Shown here: positions 52,765-61,299 of the stretch, one piece after another
Layout: each line of letters begins with the position of its first letter
Position numbering within the stretch: the stretch's first letter is position 1
From: Mycolicibacterium flavescens
GTDB lineage: Bacteria > Actinomycetota > Actinomycetes > Mycobacteriales > Mycobacteriaceae
Direction: 5' to 3'
Assembly (NCBI GenBank): GCA_900637135.1
Contig: LR134353.1
Location: 4,340,001 to 4,404,000 of the forward strand
DNA: 64,000 nucleotides
Translations under genes and position numbers: made by a program
Notes under the pieces: model-generated
The model's input: only the letters and a program-made list of their open reading frames with translations
The model's database searches: none
What the model was told of the DNA's origin: nothing

Positions 52765-53366
52765 ACCTGACCCTCTTGCGGAAATCCGCCGCCCGCCGTG
52801 GCGATGTGCACGTGGTCGTAATGGTTGGCGGTGTCCGAGCCGCGGTCCGACATGACATTCTTCGAGCCGTTGGGACGGTAGATGGTCTGCCGCCAGATGG
52901 CGTGCTCGAGTCCGAAGCGTTCCGCATTCGCCAGGACGTAGGCGAGGACCTTGTCCCCGAGTTCCCTCCCCGCCGCCGAACGGGCGTCCGGGATCATCAC
53001 ATCGATCGCCAACCCATGCGGATGCCATTTCAAGGAATCGGAGCGGACGCCGCCGATGGTGAGGATCTCGGGAAACGTCGCACTGACGGCACGGGCCACC
53101 AAAATGGTGTCCACCTGCAGCCCGTTTTCCGGCGCCTTGCCGTGCGGCAACGTGGGCGGGGGTATCGGAGCGGGTGGTTGCGCGGCCATCAGGTTCACCG
53201 GCGGAGACGGTGGTTCTGGCACGGCGGCGGCACCGCAACACGATGAGTCAACGACATGCGGATAGCTATCTGCGCCGACACCAAACAAAGCGACCGCCGA
53301 AATTACGCCCGCCACTACCGCCAAGCGCGAAGACCGCCGCATCTTGGCAAGTGAGTGTCTTCCCAT
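52752..53366 (-). CDS. Exported LAS/M15-type peptidase-like protein (ARB_07466 type)
   Basis: A 204-residue exported protein. Residues ~13-33 (SRLAVVAGVISAVALFGVGA) are a signal or anchor, followed by a Pro-rich linker (PEPPSPPVNL and APIPPPTLPHG). The C-terminal domain carries the zinc-site pattern of LAS peptidases: SLKWHPHGLAIDVMIPD (H-x6-D) and HYDHVHIATAGGG (H-x-H). This suggests a cell-wall peptide hydrolase or a domain that binds murein. Similar mycobacterial proteins are often labelled glycoside hydrolases, which the zinc pattern does not support. Start codon could also be the Met eight residues later. Confidence 0.75.
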   Translation of the reverse strand: MGRHSLAKMRRSSRLAVVAGVISAVALFGVGADSYPHVVDSSCCGAAAVPEPPSPPVNLMAAQPPAPIPPPTLPHGKAPENGLQVDTILVARAVSATFPEILTIGGVRSDSLKWHPHGLAIDVMIPDARSAAGRELGDKVLAYVLANAERFGLEHAIWRQTIYRPNGSKNVMSDRGSDTANHYDHVHIATAGGGFPQEGQVYLR

Positions 53367-53660
53367 CGCCGGCGGACGATACCCACCACCCCTATGCGTT
53401 GACCAATCGCCCGCAGGTCAACCAGCATCAAGATCTTCGCGCACGCCTGACCGGAAAGGACCAGTTCACAGGGGTTAAATGGGAAACTATGAGGAGCTGT
53501 CAGCAAACTATGTCCCAGTTAGCTCGTGCCCTACGTCATGAACCATAGGCAAATGTGACGCAGGCCGGGATGGCCCTCCGGCGCGCGATCGCGCCCACGT
53601 GGTCCACCATTCCCCGTCGTGTTCCTTACGGCCCGTCGCGCCAATGCCACACTGATCCCC
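53367..53660. other. Intergenic region
   Basis: About 290 bases between the divergent peptidase and hypothetical genes. No gene, repeat or clear promoter was identified. Confidence 0.4.
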
Positions 53661-54293
53661 GTGGTCCGCACAGGTGCTCGGGCACAAGCGCTGCAGAATC
53701 TCATGATCCGGGCCGGTTTCGTTGTCGCACCCAGCGCTCCACCCGCCCCTCGGGTCGAGGCCCTCGGCTCCGAAGATCGCGAGCGGGTGGTGGAGTTGTG
53801 TCAGTCGCTCGGCGGGCAGACGCCGATGCCGCGCTTACGGCCCGGGGCGTGGGACCTCGCGTTCTCGGATGGGCTGGTGATCGAACTCGACGAGGAGCTG
53901 CACTTCAACCGGTACCGCGCCCACACGCTGCAACCCAAGTGGGCGGCAACCCTTCCCTGGCGCGACACCTATCTCCAGCTCTGCGCAGACTTCGAGGATG
54001 AATGCCTCGCCGCCGGCAGGTGGGGCAAGCGGTGGACCACTCCATCCTGCGAGTCGATGTTCGGGCCGCCGAGCCCACCCGGTGTCCTGGACGGGCCCGG
54101 CTCACCTCGATGGAAACAACGCGCGCTCTACGATGCGGTGAAAGACATCGCGACGCTGCAGTCTCGAACGCCCCAACTCTGTCGGCTGTCGGTCTGGGAC
54201 CGAATCGGTGAAACGACGATCGGTGACGCACTCGCCGGAGCATTCATCGATCTTGACCAATTCGCCGATTTCGTCGCACGACGGACGATCTAA
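53661..54293 (+). CDS. Hypothetical protein
   Basis: A 210-residue protein that I cannot assign. The central part LVIELDEELHFNRYRAHTL (about residues 70-90) is rich in acidic and His residues and resembles the conserved core of a nuclease-like fold, but the pattern is not diagnostic. The C-terminus is helical (LAGAFIDLDQFADFVARR). Several cysteines are scattered (LCQS, QLCADFEDEC). The GTG 53661 start is chosen over an earlier ATG because the extra residues look non-coding. The gene stands alone. Confidence 0.55.
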   Translation: MVRTGARAQALQNLMIRAGFVVAPSAPPAPRVEALGSEDRERVVELCQSLGGQTPMPRLRPGAWDLAFSDGLVIELDEELHFNRYRAHTLQPKWAATLPWRDTYLQLCADFEDECLAAGRWGKRWTTPSCESMFGPPSPPGVLDGPGSPRWKQRALYDAVKDIATLQSRTPQLCRLSVWDRIGETTIGDALAGAFIDLDQFADFVARRTI

Positions 54294-54363
54294 GCGGCGC
54301 TGGCGTCGCCGCAGCACGCCACCCGGGCCGGAAGAACCCGCAGCCCGCCGCTGATCACCGCGT

Positions 54364-54369
54364 TAAGCT
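54364..54369 (+). promoter_or_regulatory. -10 box of a leaderless promoter
   Basis: TAAGCT ends six bases before GTG 54376, supporting that start. Confidence 0.4.
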
Positions 54370-54375
54370 CCGGCG

Positions 54376-54837
54376 GTGGCCAACTACGTCACCGAGATCG
54401 GCCTGTTGATCATCGGGATCTTCCTGCTGTTCCGCGGGCTGCCCGGAGTGCTGCAACTGATCGGCGCCCTTGGCTGGCAACAGGTCCCTGGCGTCATGCT
54501 CGGCTCCGGCGTCGCCGGCTACCAGACCCAGGCCGGTGCCGGGCGCATGGGCGCCAACGTGCAGCGCTCCGTCGTCGCCTACCAATACCAGCTGAACGGC
54601 CACACCTTCGTCGGCCAGCGCGCCGCATTCGGCACACCCCTCGGCTTCGGCATGGGCCTCGGCGGCATCGCCTCCGCACAAGCCTCTCGATATGCGCCGG
54701 GCCAACCCGTCGACGTCTGGGTCGATCCCAAGGACCCGGTGGACTCGGTGCTATGTCGCAGCGCCCCTTCGTCTTTGGTGATGACGGCGCTCGGCGTCGC
54801 CGTCCTGATCGCCGCTGCAATCTCGCTGATGAGCTGA
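54376..54837 (+). CDS. DUF3592-type membrane protein
   Basis: A 153-residue protein with an N-terminal membrane helix (IGLLIIGIFLLFRGLPGVL), a beta-rich external domain (YQYQLNGHTFVGQRAAFG, then VDVWVDPKDPVDSVL) and a C-terminal helix (LVMTALGVAVLIAAAISL). The VDVWVDPKDP motif and two-helix layout are those of DUF3592 proteins. Function is unknown. It precedes a Tat-exported amidase by only two bases, so the two form an operon and may act together at the cell wall. Confidence 0.7.
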   Translation: MANYVTEIGLLIIGIFLLFRGLPGVLQLIGALGWQQVPGVMLGSGVAGYQTQAGAGRMGANVQRSVVAYQYQLNGHTFVGQRAAFGTPLGFGMGLGGIASAQASRYAPGQPVDVWVDPKDPVDSVLCRSAPSSLVMTALGVAVLIAAAISLMS

Positions 54838-54839
54838 CC

Positions 54840-55532
54840 GTGCGCACCGACGATCTCAGCCGCCGACGGGTTCTTCAACTGGCCGGTCTCGCAGCCGCAA
54901 CCTCGATCGCTCCGCAGGCGTTCGCAAGGGCGGCTCCACCCACGCCGTCCGTCCTGTGCCGCGACGCGTGGGGTGCCAAACCACCCCGCCCCGGCGGCAC
55001 GCCACACACGCCCGTCCGCATGACGATCCACCACACGGCGGTGCCCCTCGGCGACAACGCCAACGCGCCGGCGCGCCTACGCCAGCATCAGCACTACCAC
55101 CAAGACACCCAGGGCTGGATCGACATCGCCTACCACCTCAGCGTCGACCGCAACGGCAACATCTACGAACTGCGCCGACCTGAACTCGTCGGCGACACCG
55201 CGACCGACTATGACCCCACCGGCCACTTCCTCGTCGTCTGCGAGGGCGACTTCGACAAGGACCCAATCACCGAGGAACAGCTCAACGGCGCAGCGCTCGC
55301 ATTCGCTTGGGCTGCACAGCGTTTCGACATCCCGACCGACACCCTCGCCGGGCACCGCGATGCCAGCCACGACACCTCGTGTCCGGGTGCGAACCTCTAC
55401 GCCCACGTCGTCGACGATGACCTCAAGAACCGCGTCGACGGGCTCCTGGCCGCCGGAACCGTCGACCTTCGCACCATCTGTGGGCCTGAGGCATCGAAAG
55501 CCGTCGCCGACATCGAATCCGGCCTGCGCTGA
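54840..55532 (+). CDS. Tat-exported N-acetylmuramoyl-L-alanine amidase
   Basis: A 230-residue exported amidase_2/PGRP-type enzyme. A twin-arginine signal opens the protein (DLSRRRVLQLAGLAAATSIA), so it is exported folded by the Tat system. Zinc ligands are in MTIHHTAVPLG (His, about 63) and DTSCPGANLYAHV (His and Cys region, about 180-190), with AYHLSVDRNGNIYEL between. It would cut the amide between N-acetylmuramic acid and the stem peptide in peptidoglycan. The GTG start is two bases after the DUF3592 stop. An alternative start upstream inside that gene lacks the Tat motif position. Confidence 0.85.
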   Translation: MRTDDLSRRRVLQLAGLAAATSIAPQAFARAAPPTPSVLCRDAWGAKPPRPGGTPHTPVRMTIHHTAVPLGDNANAPARLRQHQHYHQDTQGWIDIAYHLSVDRNGNIYELRRPELVGDTATDYDPTGHFLVVCEGDFDKDPITEEQLNGAALAFAWAAQRFDIPTDTLAGHRDASHDTSCPGANLYAHVVDDDLKNRVDGLLAAGTVDLRTICGPEASKAVADIESGLR

Positions 55533-55537
55533 CACCC

Positions 55538-56875
55538 TCAGGCGTCGTGCACCGCCAATACCGGCCACCTGTCGGGCACACCCTTGAGTTCGTGGCTGCC
55601 CCGCTCGTCGAACACGATCCTCGACCCGAGCACCAGCGGCGGGATCGCACCCGACACCAGCACCTCCCCGGGCCCCGCCAGCCCCATGATTCGCGCGGCG
55701 ATGTGGACCGCGATGCCGTGCACGTCGCCGTCGGCCATCTCCACCTCACCCGTGTGCAGGCCGGCGCGGATCGTCAGCCCGAGATCGTCCAGCGCATCAC
55801 GGATCGCGCACGAACAGTGGATCGCCCGGGCCGGGCCGTCGAACGTCGCCAACGCGCCGTCGCCGGTGAACTTCACGACCGAACCTCGCGCACCGGACAC
55901 GTGCCGTTCGACGACCCGGTCGTGCGCGGCGAGCGCCGTTGACCACGCCTCGTCGCCCAGCTGAGCCGCGCGTTCGGTCGACCCTACGATGTCGGTGAAC
56001 AACACCGTCGACAGCACGCGGTTGCTCGGCACCGTGCCGCGACCGCCGGTCAGAAACGACTCGATCTCGTCGACGACCACGTCCGCGTTTCCCGCGAACC
56101 ACACGTGATCGTCACCGTCGAACTCCACCAACCGGGCGTGCGGTATTCGCTCGGCGACGTATTGCCCATGCCCATCCCGCACGTGACGGTCGCCGCGGCG
56201 GTGCATCACGAGCGTGGGCGCCTGAATGCTTTCCAACACCGGCCGAACGTCGGTGCGCACGAACAGATCGAAGATGTCCGCGAAGTAACCCGGACCGCCC
56301 ACCAGACGCTCACCACGCGCCATCCACCGCCGTTTCGCCGGATCCGACGCCCAGCTCGGAGTCAGGTGGACCGACGACCCGCGTCCCACGCTCTCCTCGC
56401 ACCACCGGACGTAGTCGGTCAGGGTCGGCTCGGGCATCCCGAACGGCTGGTCGGGCGTGCGGGCGTAATACGCGAACGGACTCCACAGCACCAGCGAGCG
56501 CACGCGGTGCGGATGGCTCGCCGCGAGCAGCATGACCGGCAGCGCCGACTCTGCCATCGCAAAGATGGAAACCTGCTCGGAGCCAACGGTATCCAGCACC
56601 GCGAGCAGACCATCGACCCATGACTGCATCGCGGGCCTATCGCAGATCGGCACGGAATCCGAGCTGCCGACTCCGAGTAGGTCGGTCAAGATCAGCCGGC
56701 TGAAAGACGACAGCCTGCGGAAGTGACCGGCGACGGTCGGCTCGTCCCACAGCAGATCTATCGGGAACGTGGCGGTGGGCACCCACAGAAGATCCGGCCC
56801 ACCGTCACCGACCACCTGATAGGCCAGGTGAACGTCGCGGTCCCGGGCGTAGACGGTTTCGGGGCTCGCCGCCAT
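55538..56875 (-). CDS. Alpha/beta-hydrolase fused to a class III adenylate/guanylate cyclase domain
   Basis: A 445-residue two-domain protein. Residues ~1-275 are an alpha/beta hydrolase with SIFAMAESALPVMLLAASH in the nucleophile-elbow position, and HRRGDRHV and DDHVWFAG for the acid and His. Residues ~285-445 are a cyclase homology domain: LSTVLFTDIVGSTERAAQLG carries the first metal Asp, and VKFTGDGALATFDGPARAI the second. It resembles M. tuberculosis LipJ (Rv1900c). It would make cAMP (or cGMP) in the cytoplasm, with the hydrolase part possibly sensing a ligand or being inactive. It is convergent with the amidase. Confidence 0.85.
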   Translation of the reverse strand: MAASPETVYARDRDVHLAYQVVGDGGPDLLWVPTATFPIDLLWDEPTVAGHFRRLSSFSRLILTDLLGVGSSDSVPICDRPAMQSWVDGLLAVLDTVGSEQVSIFAMAESALPVMLLAASHPHRVRSLVLWSPFAYYARTPDQPFGMPEPTLTDYVRWCEESVGRGSSVHLTPSWASDPAKRRWMARGERLVGGPGYFADIFDLFVRTDVRPVLESIQAPTLVMHRRGDRHVRDGHGQYVAERIPHARLVEFDGDDHVWFAGNADVVVDEIESFLTGGRGTVPSNRVLSTVLFTDIVGSTERAAQLGDEAWSTALAAHDRVVERHVSGARGSVVKFTGDGALATFDGPARAIHCSCAIRDALDDLGLTIRAGLHTGEVEMADGDVHGIAVHIAARIMGLAGPGEVLVSGAIPPLVLGSRIVFDERGSHELKGVPDRWPVLAVHDA

Positions 56876-57241
56876 TCTCCGAGCATGCCACCGCCGCGCG
56901 GACGACGGACATTTTCACGCGACAGTCGCCCCATCTCGCGCTGAGGCACGGTCCACTGCGGTGACCGTATGCAGTCCCAGCACCCAAATATTCGATCTTC
57001 GCGTTACGCGTGTGACGAACGAGGTCCGGCCGTCGTTCCAGCAAACTATTCATAGGGAAATCCCTGATTCCCCCGGCGGGGTATCTCCGTACCGTTTTCA
57101 TCAGAGAAACCCCGAAAAAGCTGTTCGTCGGCCTTTTCGCAGTCAAGTACCAACGAACAGCCAGATGAAGCACCCACAAGAGGCACCAGCGCTGCCGGGC
57201 GCAGCAACCTTTGGGGTCGCCGCATCGCCGCACACATCCGC
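56876..57241. other. Intergenic region between divergent genes
   Basis: About 365 bases without a credible gene. It carries the divergent promoters of the cyclase and DUF732 genes, but no clear operator or repeat was found. Confidence 0.4.
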
Positions 57242-57559
57242 ATGACCAAGAAGTACGCCATGAAGAAACTACTTACCGGCCTCACGCTGGCACTGACCCT
57301 GAGCGTCGGCACCACCATCGGATCCGCCGCGCCTGCGTCCGCCGACGAGTTGAGCTACCTGACCGCCATGTCTCGGCTCGGCATCACACCCACCGATGGC
57401 AACTACGTCACGCTGCTGCGCGTGGGTTACGCCATATGCGCGGACAAGTCGATGTGGGTCCCGCTCAACACCACCGTCGACAACGTCGCCTGGCACAACA
57501 ACGTCACCTACACGCAAGCCCAGGCAGTGGTCATCGCAGCCAACACGTACCTCTGCTAG
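57242..57559 (+). CDS. Exported DUF732 protein
   Basis: A 105-residue small exported protein. The signal peptide (KKLLTGLTLALTLSVGTTIG) ends with a likely cleavage after APASA, before DELSYLTAMSRLG. The mature part has the DUF732 pattern of a small helical domain with two cysteines (YAICADKS and the last residues TYLC), likely a disulfide. DUF732 proteins are numerous in mycobacteria, and their function is unknown. A second Met six codons in is an alternative start. The next gene begins 25 bases downstream and also encodes an exported-domain protein. Confidence 0.8.
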   Translation: MTKKYAMKKLLTGLTLALTLSVGTTIGSAAPASADELSYLTAMSRLGITPTDGNYVTLLRVGYAICADKSMWVPLNTTVDNVAWHNNVTYTQAQAVVIAANTYLC

Positions 57560-57584
57560 CCGAGCATTCACCGAAGGAATCACC

Positions 57585-58691
57585 ATGGTCTACTCGCACT
57601 CGTACTACGACCACCAGCAGCCGACCGTCCCGTGGCCCGATGGTTACGACGATTCAGATCCGAAGCGCAACAGGCGAAATCCCGCCGTCACCGCCTCACT
57701 CTCCGGGGGCGTCGCGGTGCTCGTCCTGGCGGTCGGCGTCCTGCTCGGCCTCCAGCTGACAGAATCCGGTCCCGACGACACGGCCCCACCAAGCCCGGCG
57801 CCAACCGTCATCGCCAGCGCTCCGAACGTCCCGGCGCCCACGGTGCCGCGGGAACCAGTCGGCCGTTCCAGCCGACCGCCGGCAGACTCCACGCGTCTGG
57901 ACCGCTCGACCTACGACGCGCTGACCGCGCGGGAGTTCGCCCTCATGGCCAAGGATCCCGACGCGTGGGCGGGCCGAAAGGTTGTGCTGTACGGCGTGAT
58001 AACGCAGTTCGACTCCGCGACGGGTGCGACGTCGTTCCGCGCGGACACCGGACCCGCCCCGGTGACGGATGTCTACGACTACGACCAGAACACCATGATC
58101 ACCGCTCGCGACGCGGATATGGTCGCCAACTTCGTCGAGAAGGACAGGGTGACGATGTACGTCGAGGTGCAGGGCTCGATGACCTATGAGACACAGATTG
58201 GCGGATCGACGACTGTGCCGTCGATGACGGCCAACATCATCGACAGCACCAGCCGACCCGCGTCCCGACCGGCCCCGACGTACCCCACCGCACAACCTAA
58301 TGTCGAGACCGCGAGCGGCAACCAACTACGCGCGATCGCTGCGAGCGACAAGCCGATGGTCCTGGCCACCCTCGCCGACACGTGGGTTCCGCAGTTGAGT
58401 TCCAAGCGGCTCGGATTGGTCGCCGAAGGACGCACGTGGACGCATGCGGCGATACTGGCCGAGCACCAGCAACTCCGACAGGCCTACCCGGGCGCTCGTC
58501 TCTTGTGGGCAGGGGACTGGTCGACCTTTTCGGATTCGAACTTCTGGGTGACGGTCGCCGGGCCTACGTTCCCGACCGCCGAGGGCGCCTTGGCTTGGTG
58601 CAGGAGCGGAGGCTTCGACCGCGATCACTGCTTCGCGAAGCTGATCAGCACGACCCGCCCGGTCGAGGGCAGCACGGACTACAACGAGTAG
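57585..58691 (+). CDS. Single-pass membrane protein with extracytoplasmic domain
   Basis: A 368-residue protein. The cytoplasmic N-terminus (~36 residues) is followed by a membrane helix (GGVAVLVLAVGVLLGLQL), a Pro/Ser-rich linker (SPAPTVIASAPNVPAPTVPR) and an outside domain. The middle of that domain (WAGRKVVLYGVITQFDSATG) looks like an OB-fold strand set. The C-terminal part (TWTHAAILAEHQQLRQAYPG, GALAWCRSGGFDRDHCFAKL) has a Cys pair suited to a disulfide. Similar C-terminal domains occur in mycobacterial membrane kinases and hypothetical proteins, but the function is unknown. The ATG has GAAGGAA upstream. Confidence 0.7.
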   Translation: MVYSHSYYDHQQPTVPWPDGYDDSDPKRNRRNPAVTASLSGGVAVLVLAVGVLLGLQLTESGPDDTAPPSPAPTVIASAPNVPAPTVPREPVGRSSRPPADSTRLDRSTYDALTAREFALMAKDPDAWAGRKVVLYGVITQFDSATGATSFRADTGPAPVTDVYDYDQNTMITARDADMVANFVEKDRVTMYVEVQGSMTYETQIGGSTTVPSMTANIIDSTSRPASRPAPTYPTAQPNVETASGNQLRAIAASDKPMVLATLADTWVPQLSSKRLGLVAEGRTWTHAAILAEHQQLRQAYPGARLLWAGDWSTFSDSNFWVTVAGPTFPTAEGALAWCRSGGFDRDHCFAKLISTTRPVEGSTDYNE

Positions 58692-58883
58692 CCCGAGGCG
58701 TGTCGGCGCGGCACACAGTCGATTCACAGCGAACCTCCACCGCTTATGCGAGTACGGGACGCCTCTATCGGGTACGCGACCTGACGGACGGTCGCCCACC
58801 GCGCGTCGCTACCGGTGTTCGACCGGGCCTTCAACGAGGAAGGAACCGATGGCACACCCGTCGGTTGGCGGAAGAGGTAGCCC

Positions 58884-59828
58884 ATGCCCGAAGTCGCACA
58901 GCACCACGACGGATACCCGAAGTACCGCAGGATGGTTCGCTTCGACTGGTCGGAGACGCCGATCCACTGGGTCCCCGGCGATCCGTTCTCCACGCACATG
59001 ATGAACGTCCTGCATCTGCTCCTGCCCGAGGGTGAACGGCACTTCATCAAAGCCGTGCTGGAGGCGTCATCTCTGGTCGAGGATCCCGAACTCGAGGCGT
59101 CGATCAAACCGTTCATCCAGCAGGAGTCCTGGCACGCCTGGGCACACCAGGTGGTGTTGGACCACCTGGCCGAGCAGGGCATCGATACCAAGCCCTACAC
59201 CGACCGGCTCGGCAGGTCCTTGTCGATGACATTGGGTGACCCGCCGAAGTTCTTTCCGCAGCCGCTGAAACGGTGGTGGCTCTACCGTCGGCTGGCCGAT
59301 GTGGCCGCGCTGGAGCACTTCACCGCGGTGCTCGGCCAGTGGGTGCTGCAGAACCGCGGGCTCGACTACGCCCGCACCGATCCCGTCATGCTCGATCTGC
59401 TCCGCTGGCACGGCGCCGAGGAGGTCGAGCACCGCTCGCTGGTCTTCGACGTGTACCAGCACGTCTGCGGCAACTACTTCATCCGCGCGTTCTCGATGCT
59501 GATGACCGCGCCGCTGTTCGTCGGCTGGTGGATCGCCGGGGCGCGCTACCTCATGGCCAACGACCCGACCATCGACCAGAAGTGGCGATTCCGGGACTGG
59601 CTGCGAGCCGCGCGTGAGTACAAGCTGCCGGGTCCGTGGAACTTCCTTGTGACGGTGCCGCTGCGTTACATGCGTCCCAGCCACCACCCGAGCCACGAGG
59701 CCAACACCCAGATGGCCATCGACTACCTGGAGCACTCGCCGGCAGCGCGGGCCGCCCGCGAACGTGCGGGGTCACCGAGTCGGCAGAACACCACGGCGAC
59801 AGAGATGGAAGGGGCCGGAGTGCGATGA
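58884..59828 (+). CDS. PF10118-type metal-dependent protein, putative di-iron oxygenase
   Basis: A 314-residue protein of the family usually labelled metal-dependent hydrolase (PF10118). Helical metal-binding motifs are visible: FIQQESWHAWAHQ (E-x-x-H, about 72-80), ADVAALEHFTAVL (E-H, about 140) and WHGAEEVEHRSLVF (E-E-x-x-H, about 178-190). This spacing is that of ferritin-like di-iron carboxylate enzymes. The gene overlaps a ferredoxin gene (ATGA), which is followed by a ferredoxin reductase gene, a combination expected for an oxygenase and not for a hydrolase. The substrate is unknown; fatty acyl chains are one possibility in mycobacteria. Confidence 0.75.
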   Translation: MPEVAQHHDGYPKYRRMVRFDWSETPIHWVPGDPFSTHMMNVLHLLLPEGERHFIKAVLEASSLVEDPELEASIKPFIQQESWHAWAHQVVLDHLAEQGIDTKPYTDRLGRSLSMTLGDPPKFFPQPLKRWWLYRRLADVAALEHFTAVLGQWVLQNRGLDYARTDPVMLDLLRWHGAEEVEHRSLVFDVYQHVCGNYFIRAFSMLMTAPLFVGWWIAGARYLMANDPTIDQKWRFRDWLRAAREYKLPGPWNFLVTVPLRYMRPSHHPSHEANTQMAIDYLEHSPAARAARERAGSPSRQNTTATEMEGAGVR

Positions 59829-60013
59829 AGGTCATCGTCGATTTCGACACCTGTGACGGCAACGGCGTCTGCATGAGCATCTGCCATGAAGTGTTCGACC
59901 TGCGCGAGGACGGCTTACACGTGCTTCAGGAAGCGCCCGGCGAGGAGCTCCGCCAACAGTTGAAGGGCGCCGAGGTCTCCTGCCCCACCCGGGCGATCCT
60001 GGTGAAGGACTGA
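59825..60013 (+). CDS. [3Fe-4S]-type ferredoxin
   Basis: A 62-residue ferredoxin. The cluster motif is TCDGNGVCMSICHEVFDL (residues ~8-25; C-x2-N-x2-C with a third Cys four residues later) and the last ligand is in SCPTRAI (about 53). The Asn in place of the usual central Cys/His matches mycobacterial [3Fe-4S] ferredoxins that carry electrons to cytochromes P450 and other oxygenases. It overlaps the upstream gene by four bases and is two bases from the reductase, making a three-gene electron-transfer operon. Confidence 0.9.
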   Translation: MKVIVDFDTCDGNGVCMSICHEVFDLREDGLHVLQEAPGEELRQQLKGAEVSCPTRAILVKD

Positions 60014-60015
60014 CC

Positions 60016-61218
60016 ATGGCGACGGGACTGCGAGACGTTGTTGTCATCGGCGCCGGGGTCGCAGGCGTGCGAGCAGCGGAGACGCTGCGGCAGAAGGGCT
60101 TTGACGGTGCGCTGACGATCGTCGGCGACGAGCGTCAACCCCCCTACCACCGGCCACCGCTGTCGAAGAAACTGTTGTCCGGAGAGATCCATCGGGCAGG
60201 CATCGACATGGCGCCGCAGTTCGACCTCGACGCCCGGGTGCTACGCGGCGCCTCGGCGGTGGGGCTGGACGACAGATCGTGCACCGTCCGCGTTCGAGAC
60301 GAGGATCGAGAGCTGTCGCTGCGGTACGACGGACTGGTGATCGCCAGCGGCGCCGTTCCCCGCCAATGGCCGGGTGGTCCGGTGCCCGACGGCGTCATGA
60401 TGCTGCGCACGGTCGACGACTGCCTCGCCATCCGGGAACGGCTCGTCTCACGCCCCCGTGTCGCGGTGATCGGCGGCGGCTTCATCGGGGTCGAGGTGGC
60501 CGCTACCTGCCGGGCGCTCGGGTTGAATGTGACACTGATCCAACGGGGTTCGAACCCGTTGCTGTCAGCACTGGGCGCAGAGCTGGCGCCGCACTGGGCC
60601 GAGCTGCACCGGGGGCACGGTGTCGACCTGCGGCTCGGAGTCGGTGTCGAGAAATTCGTGGGCAAGCGCAAGGTGAAGGCACTCCGGTTGACCGACGGTT
60701 CCCGGGTCAAGGCCGACCTCGTCGTCATCGGCCTGGGAGTCACGCCCGCAACCGACTGGCTCGAGGGTTCGGGAGTGCGCATCGACGACGGCGTGCTCTG
60801 CGATGCCACGGGCACCGCCGAGGGCGTTCGCGGCGTCGTGGCCGCCGGCGATGTCGCGCGTTGGTGGCATCCGCGCTACGAACGCCATCTGCGGATCGAA
60901 CACTGGGACGTCGCCAACCGCCAGGGCGAGGCGGCGGCGCAAACGCTGTTGACCGGTCCGCAGCACGCCGAGCGCTTCGACGAGCTCCCCTACTTCTGGT
61001 CGGATCAGTACGACGTGAAACTCCAGATGCTGGGTCTGCCAACTGATCACGATTCGGTCGACATCGTCGAGGGCGACGTCAACCAGTGGGAGTTTGTCGC
61101 GGCGTACGGGCGTGGCGGGCGCACCGTCGCGGTGCTCAGCACGATCCCCGGACGCGTTCACGCCTACCGCGGCGCCCTCGAGGAGAATGCGGCGTTTCCG
61201 CCCAAGCCGGCGGCATAG
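60016..61218 (+). CDS. NAD(P)H-dependent ferredoxin reductase
   Basis: A 400-residue FAD/NAD-binding reductase of the rubredoxin/putidaredoxin-reductase type. The FAD motif is VVVIGAGVAGVRAAETLRQ (residues ~8-26), with PPYHRPPLSKKLL after it. The NAD(P)H motif is VAVIGGGFIGVEVAATCRAL (about 148-167), and VVAAGDVARWW (about 278) is the second FAD motif. It would pass electrons from NAD(P)H to the ferredoxin encoded directly upstream and from it to the putative di-iron enzyme. Tight spacing (two bases) supports one transcription unit. Confidence 0.93.
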   Translation: MATGLRDVVVIGAGVAGVRAAETLRQKGFDGALTIVGDERQPPYHRPPLSKKLLSGEIHRAGIDMAPQFDLDARVLRGASAVGLDDRSCTVRVRDEDRELSLRYDGLVIASGAVPRQWPGGPVPDGVMMLRTVDDCLAIRERLVSRPRVAVIGGGFIGVEVAATCRALGLNVTLIQRGSNPLLSALGAELAPHWAELHRGHGVDLRLGVGVEKFVGKRKVKALRLTDGSRVKADLVVIGLGVTPATDWLEGSGVRIDDGVLCDATGTAEGVRGVVAAGDVARWWHPRYERHLRIEHWDVANRQGEAAAQTLLTGPQHAERFDELPYFWSDQYDVKLQMLGLPTDHDSVDIVEGDVNQWEFVAAYGRGGRTVAVLSTIPGRVHAYRGALEENAAFPPKPAA

Positions 61219-61287
61219 CACCGGCGCTTCTCGGATCGCGGCCTGAACCAGCGTCGCGATCTGCGAAGTGCCACTGCGGGGACACAG

Positions 61288-61293
61288 TACGAT
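61288..61293 (+). promoter_or_regulatory. -10 box of a leaderless promoter for the M15 peptidase
   Basis: TACGAT ends six bases before GTG 61300, supporting that start. Confidence 0.45.
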
Positions 61294-61299
61294 CCGACC

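Noticed and set aside
51273..53246. 657-codon plus-strand frame overlapping the phytoene-desaturase-like gene
   Set aside because: Arg/Pro/His-rich shadow translation; the overlapping frame has full FAD motifs.
60541..60563. tRNA T-arm-like sequence GGGTTCGAACCC
   Set aside because: It lies in frame inside the ferredoxin-reductase gene (IQRGSNPLL) and has no acceptor, anticodon or D arm around it.
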